Of a stretch of DNA of 64,000 nt, positions 8,719 through 17,331 are shown piece by piece; position 1 is the stretch's first letter, and every line of letters begins with the position of its first letter. Where the stretch lies: NCBI RefSeq assembly GCF_013404075.1, contig NZ_JACBJQ010000014.1, positions 62,001-126,000 on the forward strand. Direction: 5' to 3'. This stretch comes from Mycolicibacterium vinylchloridicum. Lineage in GTDB: Bacteria > Actinomycetota > Actinomycetes > Mycobacteriales > Mycobacteriaceae. Made by a program: the position numbers and the translations under genes. A model generated the notes under the pieces. That model had not been told where the DNA came from. It ran no database searches and saw only the letters and a list, made by a program, of their open reading frames with translations.

Positions 8719-9903
8719 CTACAGCCGCTCGATGATCGTGGCATTGGCCATGCCGCCGCCCTCACACATCGTCTGTAGGCCAAAGCGTCCGCCACGCTGT
8801 TCCAAAGCGTTCACCAACGTCGTCATGATCCGGGCACCGCTGGCACCGAGCGGATGGCCGATCGCGATCGCCCCGCCGTTGACGTTCGTCCTCGTCAAGT
8901 CGGCCCCGGTGTCCTTGGCCCAGCTCAACACCACGGGCGCGAACGCCTCGTTCACCTCGAACAGATCGATATCGGCCACCGTCAGACCGGCCCGGGCCAG
9001 CACCTTCTCGGTCGCGGGGATGACACCGGTCAGCATGTACAGCGGATCGGAGCCCACCACGGTGGTGGTGTGGATGCGCGCCAGCGGCTTCCAGCCGTGC
9101 TTGCGCGCCACCTCGGAGGTGGTGATCAGCACCGCGGCGCTGCCGTCGGACAGCGGGGAGGAGTTGCCCGGGGTGATCTCCCACCGGATCTGCGGGAAGC
9201 GTTGCGCGTAGGCCTCGTTGTAGAACGCGGGCCGCAGGCCGGCCAGCGTCTCCACGGTGGTGCCGGGGCGGATGATCTCGTCGTACTGCAGGCCCGCTAT
9301 TGGCGCCAGCTCGTTGTCGAACAGCCCATCCTTGGTGGCCTGTGCCGCCTTCTCGTGGCTACCTGCGGAGAACTCGTCGAGCTCGGTGCGCGAGAGTCCC
9401 CAGCGTGCGGCGATCAGCTCGGCGCTGATCCCCTGCGGTACCAGGCCCTCGGAGTAGCGCTCGGCGAAGCGGGTGCCGAACGGGTCGCTGCCCGGCAGCA
9501 CCGACGAACCCATCGGCACCCGGCTCATCGACTCGACACCACCGGCGATCACCACGTCGTAGGCGCCGGCGATGACACCCTGGGCGGCGAACGAGATCGC
9601 CTGCTGGCTAGAACCGCACTGGCGATCGACCGTGGTGCCGGGAACCGACTCGGGGAAACCCGCGCCCAGAAGCGCGTTGCGGGCGATGTTGACCGCCTGG
9701 TCACCGACTTGGGTCACCGCGCCGGCGATGACGTCGTCGACCTCAGCGGGGTCCACGCCGGTGCGTGCCACCAGCTCGGACAGGCTGTGGGCCAGAAGAT
9801 CGGCGGGCAGCACCGAATGCAGAGCGCCGCCGGGCTTGCCCTTGCCGATCGGGGTACGCACCGCTCCGACGATGACGGCGTCACGTCCTGCGTAACCGGC
9901 CAT
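8719..9903 (-). CDS. acetyl-CoA acyltransferase (thiolase), FadA family
   Basis: A 394-residue thiolase that cleaves 3-ketoacyl-CoA with CoA in beta-oxidation, or condenses acetyl-CoA in reverse. The nucleophilic Cys is at 96 in V-D-R-Q-C-G-S-S. The N-V-N-G-G-A-I-A-I-G-H-P motif near 338-349 carries the catalytic His, and C-E-G-G-G near the C-terminus carries the second Cys. Length and motifs are complete. The ATG has AGGAGG six bases upstream on the minus strand. It diverges from an HxlR regulator, and the shared 94-bp promoter holds two inverted repeats. Overall it resembles steroid and fatty acid thiolases; the substrate cannot be fixed. Confidence 0.9.
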   Translation of the reverse strand: MAGYAGRDAVIVGAVRTPIGKGKPGGALHSVLPADLLAHSLSELVARTGVDPAEVDDVIAGAVTQVGDQAVNIARNALLGAGFPESVPGTTVDRQCGSSQQAISFAAQGVIAGAYDVVIAGGVESMSRVPMGSSVLPGSDPFGTRFAERYSEGLVPQGISAELIAARWGLSRTELDEFSAGSHEKAAQATKDGLFDNELAPIAGLQYDEIIRPGTTVETLAGLRPAFYNEAYAQRFPQIRWEITPGNSSPLSDGSAAVLITTSEVARKHGWKPLARIHTTTVVGSDPLYMLTGVIPATEKVLARAGLTVADIDLFEVNEAFAPVVLSWAKDTGADLTRTNVNGGAIAIGHPLGASGARIMTTLVNALEQRGGRFGLQTMCEGGGMANATIIERL

Positions 9904-9924
9904 TGTGTCCTCCTGAACTCGTCT

Positions 9925-9948
9925 CTGAGTATTGCTTTCTATACTCAG
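9925..9948. promoter_or_regulatory. 24-bp operator-like inverted repeat between thiolase and HxlR genes
   Basis: Two perfect 8-bp arms, CTGAGTAT at 9925-9932 and ATACTCAG at 9941-9948, are separated by eight bases. This size suits a dimeric winged-helix regulator, and the divergent HxlR protein is the obvious candidate. The assignment is by position only. Confidence 0.6.
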
Positions 9949-9967
9949 CTATAACACCTAGGTATAG
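9949..9967. promoter_or_regulatory. second inverted repeat in the thiolase/HxlR promoter
   Basis: CTATA (9949-9953) and TATAG (9963-9967) flank a CCTAGG core that is itself a palindrome. It abuts the 24-bp repeat and overlaps the likely promoter of the regulator gene, so it could be a lower-affinity operator or part of -10 elements. Confidence 0.4.
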
Positions 9968-9997
9968 TGAAAACAACTCAGAAAGAAAGTGACATCC

Positions 9998-10492
9998 GTG
10001 ACAGTGCTGCAGGGCCCCTTGGCCGATCGCGACTCCTGGTCCGCGGTCGGCAAATGCCCGATCGAGAAGACCATGGCGGTCATCGGAACCAAGTCGGCGA
10101 TGCTGATCCTGCGGGAGGCCTTCTACGGCACCACCCGGTTCGACGACTTCGCCCGCCGGGTGGGCATCACCAAGGCGGCCACCTCGGCGCGGCTGGCCGA
10201 ACTGGTCGACGCCGGCCTGCTGACCAGGCGGCCCTACCGCGAGCCGGGGCAGCGGGTCCGCGACGAATACGTGCTCACCGAGGCTGGGACCGACCTGATG
10301 CCGGTGGTGTGGTCGATGTTCGAATGGGGTCGCAGGCACCTGCGCGACGACACCCGGCTCCGGCTGACGCATCTGGGCTGTGGCGCTGACGCGACTGTCG
10401 AAATCCGTTGTACGCAAGGGCATCTCGTGCCGCCGGACGAGCTGGGTGTCGAACTCCGGCGGAAGGGGAGTCCCACGCTTACGTCCGGGTGA
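9998..10492 (+). CDS. HxlR-family transcriptional regulator
   Basis: A 164-residue winged helix-turn-helix protein. HxlR features are clear: C-P-I-E-K at about 21-25, the I-G-T-K-S-A-M-L-I-L-R-E helix that leads into F-D-D-F-A-R-R, and the recognition region I-T-K-A-A-T-S-A-R-L-x-E-L (about 60-72). HxlR proteins bind DNA as dimers and often control divergent redox or catabolic genes. Cys 21 could be redox sensitive, as in some relatives, but that is inference. The GTG at 9998 has GAAAG about eight bases upstream; GTG at 9989 is possible. It diverges from the thiolase gene. Confidence 0.85.
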   Translation: MTVLQGPLADRDSWSAVGKCPIEKTMAVIGTKSAMLILREAFYGTTRFDDFARRVGITKAATSARLAELVDAGLLTRRPYREPGQRVRDEYVLTEAGTDLMPVVWSMFEWGRRHLRDDTRLRLTHLGCGADATVEIRCTQGHLVPPDELGVELRRKGSPTLTSG

Positions 10493-10506
10493 TGGGAAGG
10501 CCTGAG

Positions 10507-10512
10507 TAACAT
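10507..10512 (+). promoter_or_regulatory. -10 element for the acyltransferase gene
   Basis: TAACAT fits TANNNT and ends six bases before the GTG at 10519. No Shine-Dalgarno precedes that start. A leaderless transcript separate from the HxlR message is likely. Confidence 0.45.
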
Positions 10513-10518
10513 GCGCGT

Positions 10519-11850
10519 GTGGACTCCACGTTGGCGTACATCGATCAGGGATCGTTCCTGGGCCTGAGGGCGCTCGGTCGAGGACCACTGGCCCAATACG
10601 GCTGGATCTACGAGCATCCGGTCGACCTCGACGCGGTGCGGCGGTTCCACCACAACCTGGGCCATGGTCTGCTGGGTCGCCGCATCGAGCGGTCGCCCCT
10701 GCCGTTCGCCCGGGACCGCTGGGTTACCTGGCGAGGGCCCGACGACATCGACCTCGCCGCCGCCGCGCGCCCACGCGGCGAGGCGATGGACTGGCTGGAC
10801 GAACAACTCCGCATCCCGATCGACCCGGAGGCCGGGCCGTCGTGGCGGGTCGCGCTGTTGCCGCTGATCGAAGGCGGGGCGGTCATCACGCTGATCGCGT
10901 CGCACACGGTCTGCGACGGCCTCGCGCTCACCCAGGCGATCGACCAGGCGGCCAGCGGGCAGACCTGGGAGCTCGGCTACCCCGAACCCGGTTCACGCAC
11001 CCGCGGTCAGGCACTGCGCGAGGACACCGCGCAGGTCCTGCGCGCGATTCCGGACATCCTCAAGGCGGTCATCGCCGCAATCAAACTGGCGCGCAACAAT
11101 GCCAGGGATATCGCGTCGTCGGCCGGGCGGGCGGGCCCGTCGCCCACCGAGCTCGTGGATGCCATGCCGGTCACCGTCCCGGCCGTGGCGGCCTACGTCG
11201 ACGAGGCCCTGTGGCAGAGTCGCATGGAAAGCCTTGGCGGAACCAGTAATTCGCTGTTCGCCGGTATCGGCGCAAAGCTCGGACAGGTCTTCGGCCGGGT
11301 CGAGGGCAACGGGCTGGTGCGGCTGCAATTCCCGGTCAGTGAACGCACGCCGGGGGACACCAGGGCCAACGCGCTCACCGGCATGACCCTGATGATCGAT
11401 CCGGCCGACGTCACGACGAGCCTTCGCGACGTGCGCGCCGAGCTGAAGCGAAATCTGGCGGCGCTGTCCGAGGCGCGCTTCGAGCTGCTGGGCCCGGTGG
11501 CGCTGGCGCCACTCGTCCCGCCGGGCCTGGCGCGCCGGCTCGAGGGGATGGCGCTGGGCGCGGGTGCCCCGGTCGGCTGTTCCAACCTCGGGAAGCTGGC
11601 CCCCGCGGTGAACCGGCCGGATGGCACCGACGCCGAATATCTCCTCGTGCGGCAGATCGAGTCCAGGACCACCGCTGAGACCCTCGACCGGCAGGGCGGG
11701 ACGCTGTTTCTGGCATCGGGACAGGTCAACGGAAAAGTCGCGCTCACATTGTCGGCGTGGCGGCCCGGCGGGCCGAACAGCAGAGACGAGTTGAAGGCCA
11801 CGTTCGGGCAGGTGCTCGATGAATTTGGGCTCACCGCGACCGTCGAGTAG
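10519..11850 (+). CDS. PapA/condensation-type acyltransferase
   Basis: This 443-residue protein has the CoA-dependent acyltransferase/condensation fold. The active-site HxxxDG appears as S-H-T-V-C-D-G with His 129, Asp 133 and Gly 134. The first His of the usual HHxxxDG is Ser, which also occurs in the family. C-terminal strands resembling the latch region carry A-P-V-G-C-S-N-L-G (about 350-358). Relatives esterify acyl chains onto trehalose, glycopeptidolipid or phthiocerol in the mycobacterial envelope. It lies upstream of an MmpS-MmpL pair, so it probably acylates the lipid that the pair exports. No polyketide synthase is present in the window. Confidence 0.7.
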   Translation: MDSTLAYIDQGSFLGLRALGRGPLAQYGWIYEHPVDLDAVRRFHHNLGHGLLGRRIERSPLPFARDRWVTWRGPDDIDLAAAARPRGEAMDWLDEQLRIPIDPEAGPSWRVALLPLIEGGAVITLIASHTVCDGLALTQAIDQAASGQTWELGYPEPGSRTRGQALREDTAQVLRAIPDILKAVIAAIKLARNNARDIASSAGRAGPSPTELVDAMPVTVPAVAAYVDEALWQSRMESLGGTSNSLFAGIGAKLGQVFGRVEGNGLVRLQFPVSERTPGDTRANALTGMTLMIDPADVTTSLRDVRAELKRNLAALSEARFELLGPVALAPLVPPGLARRLEGMALGAGAPVGCSNLGKLAPAVNRPDGTDAEYLLVRQIESRTTAETLDRQGGTLFLASGQVNGKVALTLSAWRPGGPNSRDELKATFGQVLDEFGLTATVE

Positions 11851-12017
11851 GCGGAGCGCTGAACGGGTTTGTGACGGCGGCCGACAATTTTCGTGACCCA
11901 TGAGGCTCATCACACGGGTTATGCTGACAAGATCCGTTAGTCCTACTATGTAGCGGTGCTAAATGCAGCCGCGGTGAATCGACAGGCTGAACTGCAAGGC
12001 CAGAAGGGGGACCGGTC
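11851..12017 (+). promoter_or_regulatory. promoter region of the mmpS-mmpL operon
   Basis: This 167-base gap contains TATGCT near 11920, a plausible -10, a small inverted repeat CTAC-TAT-GTAG near 11947, and AGGGGG a few bases before the mmpS start. It could carry operator sites for a TetR or MarR regulator, but none is encoded next to it. Confidence 0.35.
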
Positions 12018-12569
12018 GTGACGCTGGAAAGCCAGACCTACACCTCCTCGGGTGCTTCGGCCGACGACGACGCCCAGGCCGGCCCGGACCGGCAGCAGGC
12101 CCAGCCCGCAGCTCACCGCACCCGCCGGCGCGGTGGACCGCTGACGCTGCTGCGCAAGGTGTGGCTGCCCATCGTGATCCTGATCGTGGTGGCCGTCGCG
12201 GCGTTCGGTGTGTTCCGTCTGCACGGCGTGTTCGGCAAGACCGAGACCACCCGGCCCGGTAGTGGCCTGGCCAATGACACCAAGCCGTTCAACCCCAAGA
12301 CCGTCGTGTACGAGATCTACGGCCCGCCCGGGACCGTCGCGACCATCAACTATCTCGACCTGGACGCCCAGCCGCAGATCGCGCGGGACGTCACCCTTCC
12401 GTGGTCCATCACCTTGACGACCACCGCGCCGGCAGCCTCGGCCAACATCGTCGCCCAGGGCGACAGCGACACCATTGGCTGCCGGATCACGGTCAACGGC
12501 GAACTCAAGGACGAGAAGACCAACACCGGGGTGAACGCCCAGACCTTCTGCCTGGTCAAGTCCGCATGA
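12018..12569 (+). CDS. MmpS-family membrane protein
   Basis: This 183-residue accessory protein of an RND lipid transporter has a disordered Gln/Ala-rich cytoplasmic N-terminus (1-48), one membrane helix (about 49-67), and a periplasmic beta-sandwich domain with the V-Y-E-I-Y-G opening (about 97-102). Two Cys residues near 156 and 179 may pair. MmpS proteins partner with the adjacent MmpL in exporting lipids or siderophores. The GTG start follows an AGAAGGGGG ribosome site. The stop overlaps the mmpL ATG by four bases, a typical coupling in this pair. The long hydrophilic N-terminus is larger than in the shortest MmpS proteins. Confidence 0.9.
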   Translation: MTLESQTYTSSGASADDDAQAGPDRQQAQPAAHRTRRRGGPLTLLRKVWLPIVILIVVAVAAFGVFRLHGVFGKTETTRPGSGLANDTKPFNPKTVVYEIYGPPGTVATINYLDLDAQPQIARDVTLPWSITLTTTAPAASANIVAQGDSDTIGCRITVNGELKDEKTNTGVNAQTFCLVKSA

Positions 12570-15460
12570 TCCTCCTCAACAAAGACGAGAAGCCGCAGGC
12601 CGAACCGGGTAAGCGGCCGCATATCGCGCACTGGATTCGCTGGCTGTCGGTCCCGATCATCCTGGGCTGGCTGGCCCTGACCGTTATCACCAACATCGTG
12701 GTGCCGCAGGTCGAGGTGGTCGGCCAGCAGCAATCGGTGCCGATGTCGGCCATGGATGCGCCCTCATCCATCGCGATGAGCACGATCGGCGCGACGTTCC
12801 AGGAGTTCAAGTCGAACACCTCGGTAATGATCGTGCTGGAAAGCGACCAGCCCTTGGGCGACCCCGCGCACAAGTACTACGACGAGGTCATCAAGAAGCT
12901 CGAAGCCGACAAGACGCACGTCGAGCACATCCAGGACTTCTGGAGTGATCCGCTGACCGCGGCGGGCTCGCAGAGCGCCGATGGCAAGGCGGCGTACGTG
13001 CAGGCGTATCTGGCCGGCAACATGGGCGAGGGCTTGGCCAACGAGTCGGTCGAAGCTGTCAAGCACATCGTCGAGAGCGTGCCCTCGCCGCCCGGCGTCA
13101 AGGCCTACGTCACCGGCCCGTCCGCGCTGATCAACGACACCCACATCGCCGGCGACCGGAGCCTGCAGCTGATCACCGGGCTGACGTTCGGCGTGATCAC
13201 GGTGATGCTGCTGTTCGTCTACCGCTCGATCGTGACGGTGCTGCTGGCCCTGTTCATGGTGTTCCTCGAACTGGCAGCCGCCCGCGGCGTGGTGGCTTTC
13301 CTGGGCTACCACCACCTGATCGGCCTGTCGACGTTCGCCGTCAACCTGCTCACGATGGTGGCGATCGCCGCCGGCACCGACTACGTGATCTTCCTGTTCG
13401 GCCGCTATCAGGAAGCCCGAAGTAAGGGCGCCGACAAAGAGGCGGCGTACTACGACATGTATCACGGCACCGGCCACGTGATCGTCGGGTCCGGCATGAC
13501 CATCGCCGGTGCGCTGTTCTGCCTGCACTTCACCCGCAGCCCGATGTTCAGCTCCATGGGCATCCCGCTGTTCGTCGGCATGGTGGTGGTGGTGGCCGCC
13601 GCGATGACACTCGGGCCAGCCGTCGTCACCGCGGCCAGCCGCTTCGGCCTTCTGGAGCCCAAACGTGCGTCGCGGGAACGCTTTTGGCGGCGCATCGGCA
13701 CGGCCGTCGTTCGCTGGCCCGGACCGATCCTGGTTGCGACGACCTTCGTCTGTCTGATCGGGCTGCTCGCACTGCCCGGCTATCGCACCGACTACAACGA
13801 CCGGCACTACCTGCCGCCGGACATCCCGGCCAGCGAAGGTTTCGCCGCCGCCGAGCGGCACTTCCCGGAGGCGCGGCTGAGCCCCGAACTGCTGATGCTG
13901 CAGAGCGATCACGACCTGCGTAACTCCGCGGACTTCCTGGTGATCGACCGGGTGGCCAAGGCCATCTTCCACACCCCGGGTATCGGCCGGGTGCAGACCA
14001 TCACCCGGCCCCTGGGCAGCCCGATCGAGCACAGCTCGATTCCGTTCCTGCTGGGCATGCAGGGCACCACGCAGACGCTGAACCAGTCCTACATGCAGGA
14101 CCGGATGCGCGACATGCTCAAGATGGGCGACGACATGAACGTCTCCATCAACACGATGACGCAGATGTACAACCTGATGGGTGAGCTCAACGCGGTCACG
14201 CACAGCATGGTCGGCAAGATGGACCTGACGCTGGCCGACATCCAGAGCCTGCGCGACAACATCGCCAACTTCGACGACTTCTTCCGGCCGATCCGCAACT
14301 ACCTGTACTGGGAACCGCACTGCTACGACATCCCGATGTGCTGGTCGATCCGGTCGGTGTTCGACACCCTCGACGGCATCGACACGATGACCGACGACTT
14401 CCAGACCCTCGTGCCTGATCTGCACAAGCTGGACCTGCTGACGGCCCAGATGCGCATGTTGATGCCGCCGATGATCGACACGATGCGATCGATGCGGACC
14501 ATGCAGCTGACCCTGCAGAGCACGCAGTCCGGCCAGCAGGACCAGATCGCGGCCATGCAGGACAACCAGTCTGCGATGGGCAAGGCGTTCGACGAGGCCA
14601 AGAACGACGACTCGTTCTACCTCCCGCCCGAGGCGTTCGACAATCCGGACTTCAAGCGCGGCATGAAGATGTTCTTGTCGCCGGACGGAAAAGCGGTGCG
14701 GTTCATCATCTCTCACGAGGGTGATCCGATGTCGCCGGAAGGCCTCACCCACGTCGACCCGATCAAGAACGCGGCGTTCGAGGCGATCAAGGGCACTCCG
14801 CTGGAGGGTTCCAAGATCTTCCTCGCCGGCACCGCGGCCAGCTACAAAGACATGCAGGACAGCGCCGACTACGACATCCTGATCGCCGGCGTGGCGGCCC
14901 TCTGCCTGATCTTCATCATCATGCTGATCATCACGCGGGCCGTGGTGGCGGCCGCGGTCATCGTGGGCACGGTGGTGCTGTCGCTGGGCACGTCGTTCGG
15001 TCTGTCGGTGCTGATCTGGCAGGACCTCATCGGCCGGCCGTTGCACTGGATGGTGCTGATCATGGCAGTCATCATCCTGCTGGCGGTCGGTTCGGACTAC
15101 AACCTGCTGCTGGTCGCCCGCCTCAAAGAGGAGATACCCGCCGGCCTGAAGACCGGCATCATCCGCGCAATGGGCGGCAGTGGCTCGGTGGTCACGTCGG
15201 CGGGCCTGGTGTTCGCGGTGACGATGGCGGCCATGGCGTTCAGCGAGCTGACGATCCTGGCGCAGGTCGGTACGACCATCGGTATGGGTCTGTTGGTGGA
15301 CACCCTGGTTATCCGGTCGTTCATGACGCCCTCGATCGCGGCGCTGATGGGTCGCTGGTTCTGGTGGCCGCAGCGGGTCCGACCGCGGCCGGTGCCGAGT
15401 CCGTGGCCGAAGCCGGCGGCGGAGAGCACCGAACCGATCCGGGTCGAATCCCAGTCCTAG
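12566..15460 (+). CDS. MmpL-family RND transporter
   Basis: This 964-residue inner-membrane transporter exports lipids or related molecules using the proton gradient. There are two MMPL halves. The proton-relay Asp-Tyr pairs typical of MmpL proteins are visible as D272-Y273 in [10 protein letters not shown] and D844-Y845 in [11 protein letters not shown] large helical periplasmic loop lies between about 500 and 770, rich in Met and Gln with coiled-coil character (M-x-x-M repeats), as in the MmpL4/5-type proteins. The start ATG overlaps the mmpS stop. An upstream in-frame extension lies inside mmpS and is rejected. The substrate is unknown; the neighbouring acyltransferase suggests an acylated glycolipid. 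Confidence 0.93.
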   Translation: MILLNKDEKPQAEPGKRPHIAHWIRWLSVPIILGWLALTVITNIVVPQVEVVGQQQSVPMSAMDAPSSIAMSTIGATFQEFKSNTSVMIVLESDQPLGDPAHKYYDEVIKKLEADKTHVEHIQDFWSDPLTAAGSQSADGKAAYVQAYLAGNMGEGLANESVEAVKHIVESVPSPPGVKAYVTGPSALINDTHIAGDRSLQLITGLTFGVITVMLLFVYRSIVTVLLALFMVFLELAAARGVVAFLGYHHLIGLSTFAVNLLTMVAIAAGTDYVIFLFGRYQEARSKGADKEAAYYDMYHGTGHVIVGSGMTIAGALFCLHFTRSPMFSSMGIPLFVGMVVVVAAAMTLGPAVVTAASRFGLLEPKRASRERFWRRIGTAVVRWPGPILVATTFVCLIGLLALPGYRTDYNDRHYLPPDIPASEGFAAAERHFPEARLSPELLMLQSDHDLRNSADFLVIDRVAKAIFHTPGIGRVQTITRPLGSPIEHSSIPFLLGMQGTTQTLNQSYMQDRMRDMLKMGDDMNVSINTMTQMYNLMGELNAVTHSMVGKMDLTLADIQSLRDNIANFDDFFRPIRNYLYWEPHCYDIPMCWSIRSVFDTLDGIDTMTDDFQTLVPDLHKLDLLTAQMRMLMPPMIDTMRSMRTMQLTLQSTQSGQQDQIAAMQDNQSAMGKAFDEAKNDDSFYLPPEAFDNPDFKRGMKMFLSPDGKAVRFIISHEGDPMSPEGLTHVDPIKNAAFEAIKGTPLEGSKIFLAGTAASYKDMQDSADYDILIAGVAALCLIFIIMLIITRAVVAAAVIVGTVVLSLGTSFGLSVLIWQDLIGRPLHWMVLIMAVIILLAVGSDYNLLLVARLKEEIPAGLKTGIIRAMGGSGSVVTSAGLVFAVTMAAMAFSELTILAQVGTTIGMGLLVDTLVIRSFMTPSIAALMGRWFWWPQRVRPRPVPSPWPKPAAESTEPIRVESQS

Positions 15461-15777
15461 CGAATCGTTTTCACGTCATCCATGGCATTGTGTGCGCCGT
15501 CGACGCAGCCGCGTTGGTAGCTGGGGGTCTTGCCTGCGGCCTGGGCGGCGCAGTACTGGGAAATCGACTCCTCGTGGGCCTGGTAGCCGCCTGAGTCGAC
15601 CCAGCGCTGCCCGTCTGTGTAGCCCGCCCAGAAGGCGGCGTCCTTTCGGTCCGTGGTCAGCATCAGGATCACGCCGATGAGCGCGAACACCGCGATCACC
15701 AGGATTGCCTTGACCCAGCGCTTGGTCAGCCAGGGCCGCAGCGGAGCAGGTATCCAGCGCGGCTTGGGCTGATCCAC
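15457..15777 (-). CDS. small single-pass membrane protein
   Basis: This 106-residue protein has a basic N-terminus (about 1-22), one membrane helix (about 23-41), and a short extracytoplasmic tail with two Cys (80 and 95) that may pair. I recognise no named family. The start is GTG. It is convergent with mmpL, overlapping its stop by four bases, and divergent from the DUF389 gene. High positive charge before the helix predicts N-in topology. Confidence 0.65.
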   Translation of the reverse strand: MDQPKPRWIPAPLRPWLTKRWVKAILVIAVFALIGVILMLTTDRKDAAFWAGYTDGQRWVDSGGYQAHEESISQYCAAQAAGKTPSYQRGCVDGAHNAMDDVKTIR

Positions 15778-15805
15778 ACCGGAGATTGTCGCACCCGAGC
15801 CGAAG

Positions 15806-15811
15806 TAGTCT
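15806..15811 (+). promoter_or_regulatory. -10 element for the DUF389 gene
   Basis: TAGTCT fits TANNNT and ends seven bases before the GTG at 15819, the classic leaderless spacing. This supports 15819 over an upstream TTG at 15786. Confidence 0.5.
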
Positions 15812-15818
15812 CACGGTT

Positions 15819-16742
15819 GTGCTGCATCTGCGGGTGATCGCGCCGGTCGAACTTCGGGACAAGGTGATCGACGTGCTCGGCCGGCACGCCGGGGTGACTC
15901 ACCTTGTGGTGCATCCGGAGGCCGCGCTGGTCCCGGCCGGTGATGAAATCACCGCCGACATCGCCAGGGAAAGCGCCAACCATGTAGTCGACGACCTCAA
16001 AGCGCTTGATCTGCAACGCCGCGGCGCGATCACGCTCGACGTCGTCGACACCGTCGTCTCCACCGCGGCCTATCACGCCGAGAAGGAGGCCGACGGCGAT
16101 CCCGGCGATGCGATCGTGTGGGAGGAGTTGTCTGCCCGTACCAGGGAGGAGTCGACGCTCAACGTCACGTTCCTGCTCTTCTTGTGCCTGGCGTGCATGA
16201 TCGCGGCGGTCGGTGTGGTGACTGATTCGCCGGTGACCGTCGTCGGCGCAATGGTCGTCGGCCCGGAATTCGGTCCGCTGGCGGCACTGGCCGTGGCCCT
16301 GGTTCGCCGCCGCCTTGACCTCGCCCGCCGTGCCTCGATCGCACTGCTGGTTGGCTTTCCGGTCGCCATGGTGTCCACGGCCGCGTTCGTGCTCGGCGGG
16401 GAGGCGCTGGGCTGGATTCAACTCGCGAGCACCCGCCAGCTCACCGACGTCGACTTCATCTTCCAAGTCGGCCCGTTGTCGTTCGTCGTCGCGCTGCTGG
16501 CCGGCGCCGCGGGCATGCTGTCACTGGTGTCGGCGAAATCCGCTGCGCTGGTTGGTGTGTTCATCTCCGTGACGACGGTGCCCGCCGCCGGCTTCGCCGT
16601 CGTCGCGGCCTCGGTCGGGGAGTGGGACGTCGCAGCCGAATCGGCGGCGCAGTTGGCGATCAACCTGGCGGGGATCACGCTGGCCGGCGTCGCGGTCCTG
16701 GCGGTCCGGCGCCGACACGAGACTCGCCGCCCCAACGGCTGA
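15819..16742 (+). CDS. DUF389 membrane protein
   Basis: This 307-residue protein has an N-terminal soluble alpha/beta domain (about 1-115) resembling the small regulatory half of DUF389 proteins, followed by about six membrane helices (from about 122 to 295). The family signature V-V-G-A-M-V-V-G-P-E-F-G-P lies at about 139-151. DUF389 proteins are conserved but their transport role is unproven. The chosen GTG has a leaderless-type -10 element. It diverges from the small membrane protein gene. Confidence 0.8.
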   Translation: MLHLRVIAPVELRDKVIDVLGRHAGVTHLVVHPEAALVPAGDEITADIARESANHVVDDLKALDLQRRGAITLDVVDTVVSTAAYHAEKEADGDPGDAIVWEELSARTREESTLNVTFLLFLCLACMIAAVGVVTDSPVTVVGAMVVGPEFGPLAALAVALVRRRLDLARRASIALLVGFPVAMVSTAAFVLGGEALGWIQLASTRQLTDVDFIFQVGPLSFVVALLAGAAGMLSLVSAKSAALVGVFISVTTVPAAGFAVVAASVGEWDVAAESAAQLAINLAGITLAGVAVLAVRRRHETRRPNG

Positions 16743-16780
16743 CAGCGGCTCCACGGACAACCGACTAGTGTCTAGCCACT

Positions 16781-17266
16781 GTGGGCTGGACACCGGATTT
16801 CGCGAAGTTGAAGGACCAGATATCGCTTCGCGGGATCGTGATGACAATCCTCACCCTCGTGGTCGCCGGTCTCGCGATCGCGACACTGTCCTACCAGCCG
16901 AGTGTTCCCGACCAGGCAGCCATCTCGCCCGAGCCGACGCCGAGCACGGCCCCCTGGGTCGTTCCCTCGCCCGCCCCCGGGCCCGTCACGGCAACGCCGC
17001 TCTCGGTCACCGCGGCTCCGCCGCCGAGTCCCGCGCCGGCCCCGGCGCCCAGCCAGACGGTCCGGCCCATACCGACCCCGGCCCCCACCTACACGGCGAT
17101 TCCCACTGCCACTCCGACTCAGACGGCGACCGCCACACAGACCGCGACTCCGACCGAGACGACCAGTTCGACGGCGACGACAAGTCCCACCACGCAGCCC
17201 GCGTTCCCGATCCGGCCGTCGCGTGCGCCCTCTACCGTGCTTCCCAACGGCGGGCGGCGTAGTTAG
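16781..17266 (+). CDS. Pro/Thr-rich single-pass membrane protein
   Basis: This 161-residue protein has a short cytoplasmic N-terminus, one membrane helix at about residues 18-36, and then about 120 residues of low-complexity Pro, Thr, Ser and Ala with T-x-T and P-T repeats. Such extracytoplasmic Thr/Pro tails are typical substrates for protein O-mannosylation in mycobacteria, an inference from composition. No catalytic domain is present. A strong intrinsic terminator follows the stop. It follows the DUF389 gene by 38 bases and TAGTGT at 16766 could be its own -10. Confidence 0.7.
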   Translation: MGWTPDFAKLKDQISLRGIVMTILTLVVAGLAIATLSYQPSVPDQAAISPEPTPSTAPWVVPSPAPGPVTATPLSVTAAPPPSPAPAPAPSQTVRPIPTPAPTYTAIPTATPTQTATATQTATPTETTSSTATTSPTTQPAFPIRPSRAPSTVLPNGGRRS

Positions 17267-17282
17267 CAAGAATGTCTGCTGA

Positions 17283-17309
17283 GGGCTGCCGGCCTGCGCA
17301 GCCCTTTTT
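17283..17309 (+). terminator. intrinsic terminator
   Basis: A 7-bp perfect stem, GGGCTGC (17283-17289) with GCAGCCC (17298-17304), encloses an eight-base loop and is followed by TTTTT. It is the clearest rho-independent terminator in the window and separates the Pro/Thr-rich gene from the transglutaminase operon. Confidence 0.85.
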
Positions 17310-17331
17310 CGTGTGATGGGATTAGCGGCCT

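Noticed and set aside
12764..15046. Long minus-strand open frame opposite mmpL
   Set aside because: His/Arg/Gln-rich translation with no domain; a GC-rich shadow of the MmpL gene.
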